Below, one piece after another: positions 6,579 through 7,901 of a stretch of DNA of 7,901 nt; within the stretch, counting starts at the first letter, position 1; each line of letters begins with the position of its first letter. Source of the DNA: DATAFT01 sp035544635. GTDB lineage: Bacteria; Acidobacteriota; Thermoanaerobaculia; Multivoradales; Multivoraceae. The position numbers were made by a program, and so were the translations under genes. The DNA lies in NCBI GenBank assembly GCA_035544635.1, contig DATKDQ010000307.1, positions 1 through 7,901 of the forward strand, written 5' to 3'. The notes under the pieces were generated by a model. That model was not told the origin of the DNA and searched no databases. It saw only the letters and a list, made by a program, of their open reading frames with translations.

Positions 6579-7623
6579 ACCTGACACGGTATCGCAGGAT
6601 CGCGCGGAGATGGAGCAGGTCGTCGTTCTCCGCCGCGGTGCGTGGCGGGCGGACCACGTCGAGCGCGCTCCACAGCACCTCGAAAGCCAGGAGCGTCCGC
6701 TCGGAGGCGGGGATCGAGATGCCGGCGTTCAGGGCGTAGGTGGTGCCATCGGCGCGCAGCAGGGTGCGATCGTGCAGGCCGAAGGTCAGCGCGTCGACCT
6801 GGAACTCGAGGTCGTGGCGCACCACACCGACCCCGAAGAGAAGCGTCGAGCCGCGCGCGGCCGGCAGCTCGTAGCCGGCGCCGAGGTGGAGACCGACGTG
6901 GTCGAGCGTCGAGACGTCGCGCGAGGGCGCTTCGCAGCCGAACGCGTTGTCGGGAGATCCCGGCGGAAACGAGGCGTCCTCCTTGGAGCAGGTCAGGTCT
7001 CCTTCGACCTCGCCGAGCTGCCCGTGGACGCGCCCTGCCACCGACCAGCGCTCTCCGGCGTAGAGCGCGCGCTCGAGCGCGAGCGAGAACAGGTTTGGCT
7101 CGACGCCATCGACCCGCACCGGCGGCACGTAGCCGACCTCGATCGCGAGCCGGCGCGGGAGCGCCACCGTCACGCGCGGGCGCACCAGGACCGGCAGGCG
7201 GTTGAGATCCTCCTCCTTGAGCCCGTTGAAGCCGACCGTCCGCTCGGCGGTGCTCAGGTGAGGGACCTGGCTCACCTCGAGCGCCAGCTCCACGGTCCCA
7301 GGTGGGCGTGGCCGGGCGGGCGCGAGCGGCGTGAGCATCGAGATCGAGCCGAAGTACTTCATCGCCCACGCCTCGGGGCGATCGAAGTCGACGTCCTCGA
7401 CGACCTCGAGCACCGGCGCCTGCTGTGCGTCCGCGGAGTGCTCGGCGGCACCGGCGAGCGCCAGACCGAGCGCCAGCGCTCGGCGAGCGAGACGCGCCGA
7501 TCTCCGAGCGCCCGACGGGCAGCCGCCGGCGCCAGGAGCGCGGCGCTCGAGTGAGCGCGCGGAGCCGTAGGGGTGGCTTGCCGAGGCGCTTTCGGCCACG
7601 GAGCGGCGGCTCGATTCGGGCAT
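6577..7623 (-). CDS. Secreted protein, probable outer-membrane beta-barrel, family not recognised
   Basis: I do not recognise this family. The protein is 348 residues. Residues about 40-66 look like a signal peptide (ARRALALGLALAGA core, cleavage near ADA|QQ), but a 39-residue Ser/Arg/Gly-rich stretch precedes it, which is unusually long. In-frame starts are ATG 7623 and GTG at codon 9; a TAG lies five codons upstream of the ATG, so the true start may be misjudged. The mature part has many alternating beta-like stretches, for example GTVELALEVSQVP, RLAIEVGYVPPV, HVGLHLGAGYEL, TLLFGVGVV, TLLAFEVLWSAL and a final HLRAILRYRV. This pattern fits an outer-membrane barrel of roughly 10-14 strands, although the last residue is Arg rather than the usual aromatic. 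Cys212 and Cys230 bracket a polar Ser/Asp/Pro loop and could form a disulfide. The YceI gene follows within 8 nt, so the two are probably co-transcribed. Gene reality is fairly sure; the barrel call is inference. Confidence 0.75.
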   Translation of the reverse strand: MPESSRRSVAESASASHPYGSARSLERRAPGAGGCPSGARRSARLARRALALGLALAGAAEHSADAQQAPVLEVVEDVDFDRPEAWAMKYFGSISMLTPLAPARPRPPGTVELALEVSQVPHLSTAERTVGFNGLKEEDLNRLPVLVRPRVTVALPRRLAIEVGYVPPVRVDGVEPNLFSLALERALYAGERWSVAGRVHGQLGEVEGDLTCSKEDASFPPGSPDNAFGCEAPSRDVSTLDHVGLHLGAGYELPAARGSTLLFGVGVVRHDLEFQVDALTFGLHDRTLLRADGTTYALNAGISIPASERTLLAFEVLWSALDVVRPPRTAAENDDLLHLRAILRYRVR

Positions 7624-7632
7624 CCTCGGCCA

Positions 7633-7647
7633 ATGCTATGACAGCAT
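7633..7647. repeat. Short inverted repeat just upstream of the barrel gene
   Basis: ATGCT and AGCAT are separated by the five bases ATGAC, forming a perfect 5-bp inverted repeat. It ends nine bases before the assigned ATG at 7623. It is AT-richer than its surroundings, so it could be an operator half-site pair, part of a -10 region, or a hairpin affecting translation. Five base pairs is short enough to occur by chance. Confidence 0.4.
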
Positions 7648-7722
7648 CGGGAGGACGGCGGCGCGATCGCCGGCAATGCCTCTGCGGCGCCGCTGACAGC
7701 GCCCGCGAAAACTCGCCGGGCG

Positions 7723-7789
7723 ATGACGCTCGATACCGCGTGATACCGTCGAGCCCCGACTCGCCACCGACCGAGCGCGCCAGCGTCAT
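7723..7789. repeat. 8-bp inverted repeat ATGACGCT/AGCGTCAT
   Basis: ATGACGCT at 7723-7730 is the exact reverse complement of AGCGTCAT at 7782-7789, with 51 bases between. The right arm includes the ATG that follows the strong Shine-Dalgarno on the minus strand. In RNA the arms could pair and bury that start codon. Pairing over 51 bases with 8 bp is plausible but unproven. Confidence 0.3.
7732..7747. repeat. GATACC direct repeat with 10-bp period
   Basis: GATACC occurs at 7732-7737 and again at 7742-7747, exactly one helical turn apart, flanked by CTCGA (7729-7733) and TCGAG (7749-7753). The spacing is that of tandem regulator half-sites on one DNA face. No regulator can be named, and there is no second copy elsewhere in the window that I noticed. 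Confidence 0.3.
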
Positions 7790-7795
7790 GCCTCG

Positions 7796-7801
7796 CCTCC
7801 T
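7796..7801 (-). promoter_or_regulatory. Perfect Shine-Dalgarno AGGAGG before ATG 7789
   Basis: AGGAGG stands six bases before the ATG at 7789-7787 on the minus strand, the best ribosome-binding site in the window. No gene with a sensible end follows it in that frame: the first 36 or so codons have gene-like GC-rich third positions, then the translation turns Arg-rich like other shadow frames. It may mark a lost or frameshifted gene or a leader peptide. Confidence 0.4.
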
Positions 7802-7829
7802 GCCCGCGGATCCGCGACTTCGACTCGCA

Positions 7830-7901
7830 TCACTCCGCGCCTCGAACCACGTGGCGTGCCGTACCCAGGAGGATCGTCCGCGCGCCGAAGCCGGCACCGA
7901 C
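7830..7901 (-). CDS. Possible C-terminal end of an upstream gene (23 codons visible)
   Basis: The frame is open from the window edge to a TGA at 7832-7830 and reads GFGARTILLGTARHVV within the visible 23 residues. Third positions are mostly G or C (about 18 of 23), while one alternative frame on this strand is clearly poorer. Too little is present to assign a family. The stop overlaps an ATG (TGATG) that opens only a 14-codon frame. It could equally be chance open frame in GC-rich DNA. Confidence 0.35.
   Translation of the reverse strand, partial: VGAGFGARTILLGTARHVVRGAE

Larger units (their letters stand above)
7624..7829. other. Intergenic stretch upstream of the barrel gene
   Basis: About 206 bp without a recognisable gene. 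The minus strand holds a 14-codon frame (7830-7786), which ends overlapping an ATG at 7789 that has a perfect AGGAGG upstream. The frame from that ATG never closes before the YceI gene, so it is not annotated as a gene. The stretch also has a 5-bp inverted repeat close to the barrel-gene start, a 6-bp direct repeat with 10-bp period, and an 8-bp inverted repeat. I cannot identify a convincing -35/-10 pair, though the promoter of the gene block is most likely here. No terminator with a T-run is visible. Confidence 0.5.

Noticed and set aside
6484..7554. 356-codon plus-strand frame opposite the barrel gene
   Set aside because: Arg/Glu/His-rich with no signal peptide or domain, while the opposite strand has a signal peptide and beta-strand pattern.
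7684..7693. 10-bp palindrome GCGGCGCCGC as a terminator stem
   Set aside because: No loop and no T-run follow it, and self-complementary GC strings of this kind are common in DNA of this composition.
5939..7897. 652-codon minus-strand frame that would fuse an N-terminal half onto YceI
   Set aside because: Only the last 209 codons resemble a protein family, and they begin with their own signal peptide. The upstream part is an Arg-rich shadow of the barrel gene.
1..7901. Search by eye for tRNA or rRNA genes, CRISPR arrays, insertion sequences or attachment sites
   Set aside because: No repeat-spacer pattern, transposase motifs, terminal inverted repeats or tRNA-like signature was seen on either strand.

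Overview
The window is GC-rich DNA (roughly 70% G+C by eye, third codon positions almost all G or C). Everything recognisable is encoded on the minus strand, so transcription runs from high to low coordinates. The organism must be a diderm: the window has an MCE/Mla-type lipid transporter, a lipoprotein with a lipobox, a periplasmic YceI protein and a probable outer-membrane beta-barrel. The codon bias and the single-chain acyl-CoA carboxylase would suit a high-GC Myxococcota, Desulfobacterota or Binatota-like lineage. That placement is inference; nothing here fixes the taxonomy.

In the order of transcription, the layout is as follows. At 7901-7830 there is a possible C-terminal tail of an upstream gene. 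At 7829-7624 there is about 206 bp with no convincing gene, several short repeats, and an isolated start codon with a perfect Shine-Dalgarno sequence. At 7623-6577 lies a secreted, probable outer-membrane beta-barrel protein I cannot name. At 6568-5939 lies a YceI-family periplasmic protein. After a 71-bp gap comes a tight block: mlaE (5867-5073), mlaF (5062-4208), mlaD (4208-3162), a PqiC-like auxiliary lipoprotein (3165-2521), and the start of a very large biotin-dependent acyl-CoA carboxylase (2508 to the edge at 1). That carboxylase joins biotin carboxylase, biotin carrier and carboxyltransferase in one chain, and its end lies outside the window.

The junctions are tight: ATGA and GTGA overlaps, gaps of 8-12 nt, and Shine-Dalgarno sequences inside the preceding genes. 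The only larger gap is the 71 bp before mlaE. I read this as one operon, or two adjacent ones. MlaE (permease), MlaF (ATPase) and MlaD (hexameric MCE pore with a long helical extension) form an inner-membrane lipid transporter. The lipoprotein replaces the MlaC/MlaB pair of the E. coli system and probably works with MlaD at the outer-membrane side. The barrel and the YceI protein, a family that binds isoprenoids or amphiphiles, are candidate outer-membrane and periplasmic partners. The carboxylase directly downstream suggests the imported or trafficked lipid is linked to acyl-CoA carboxylation. This link is the most interesting hypothesis in the window and is inferred only from gene order.
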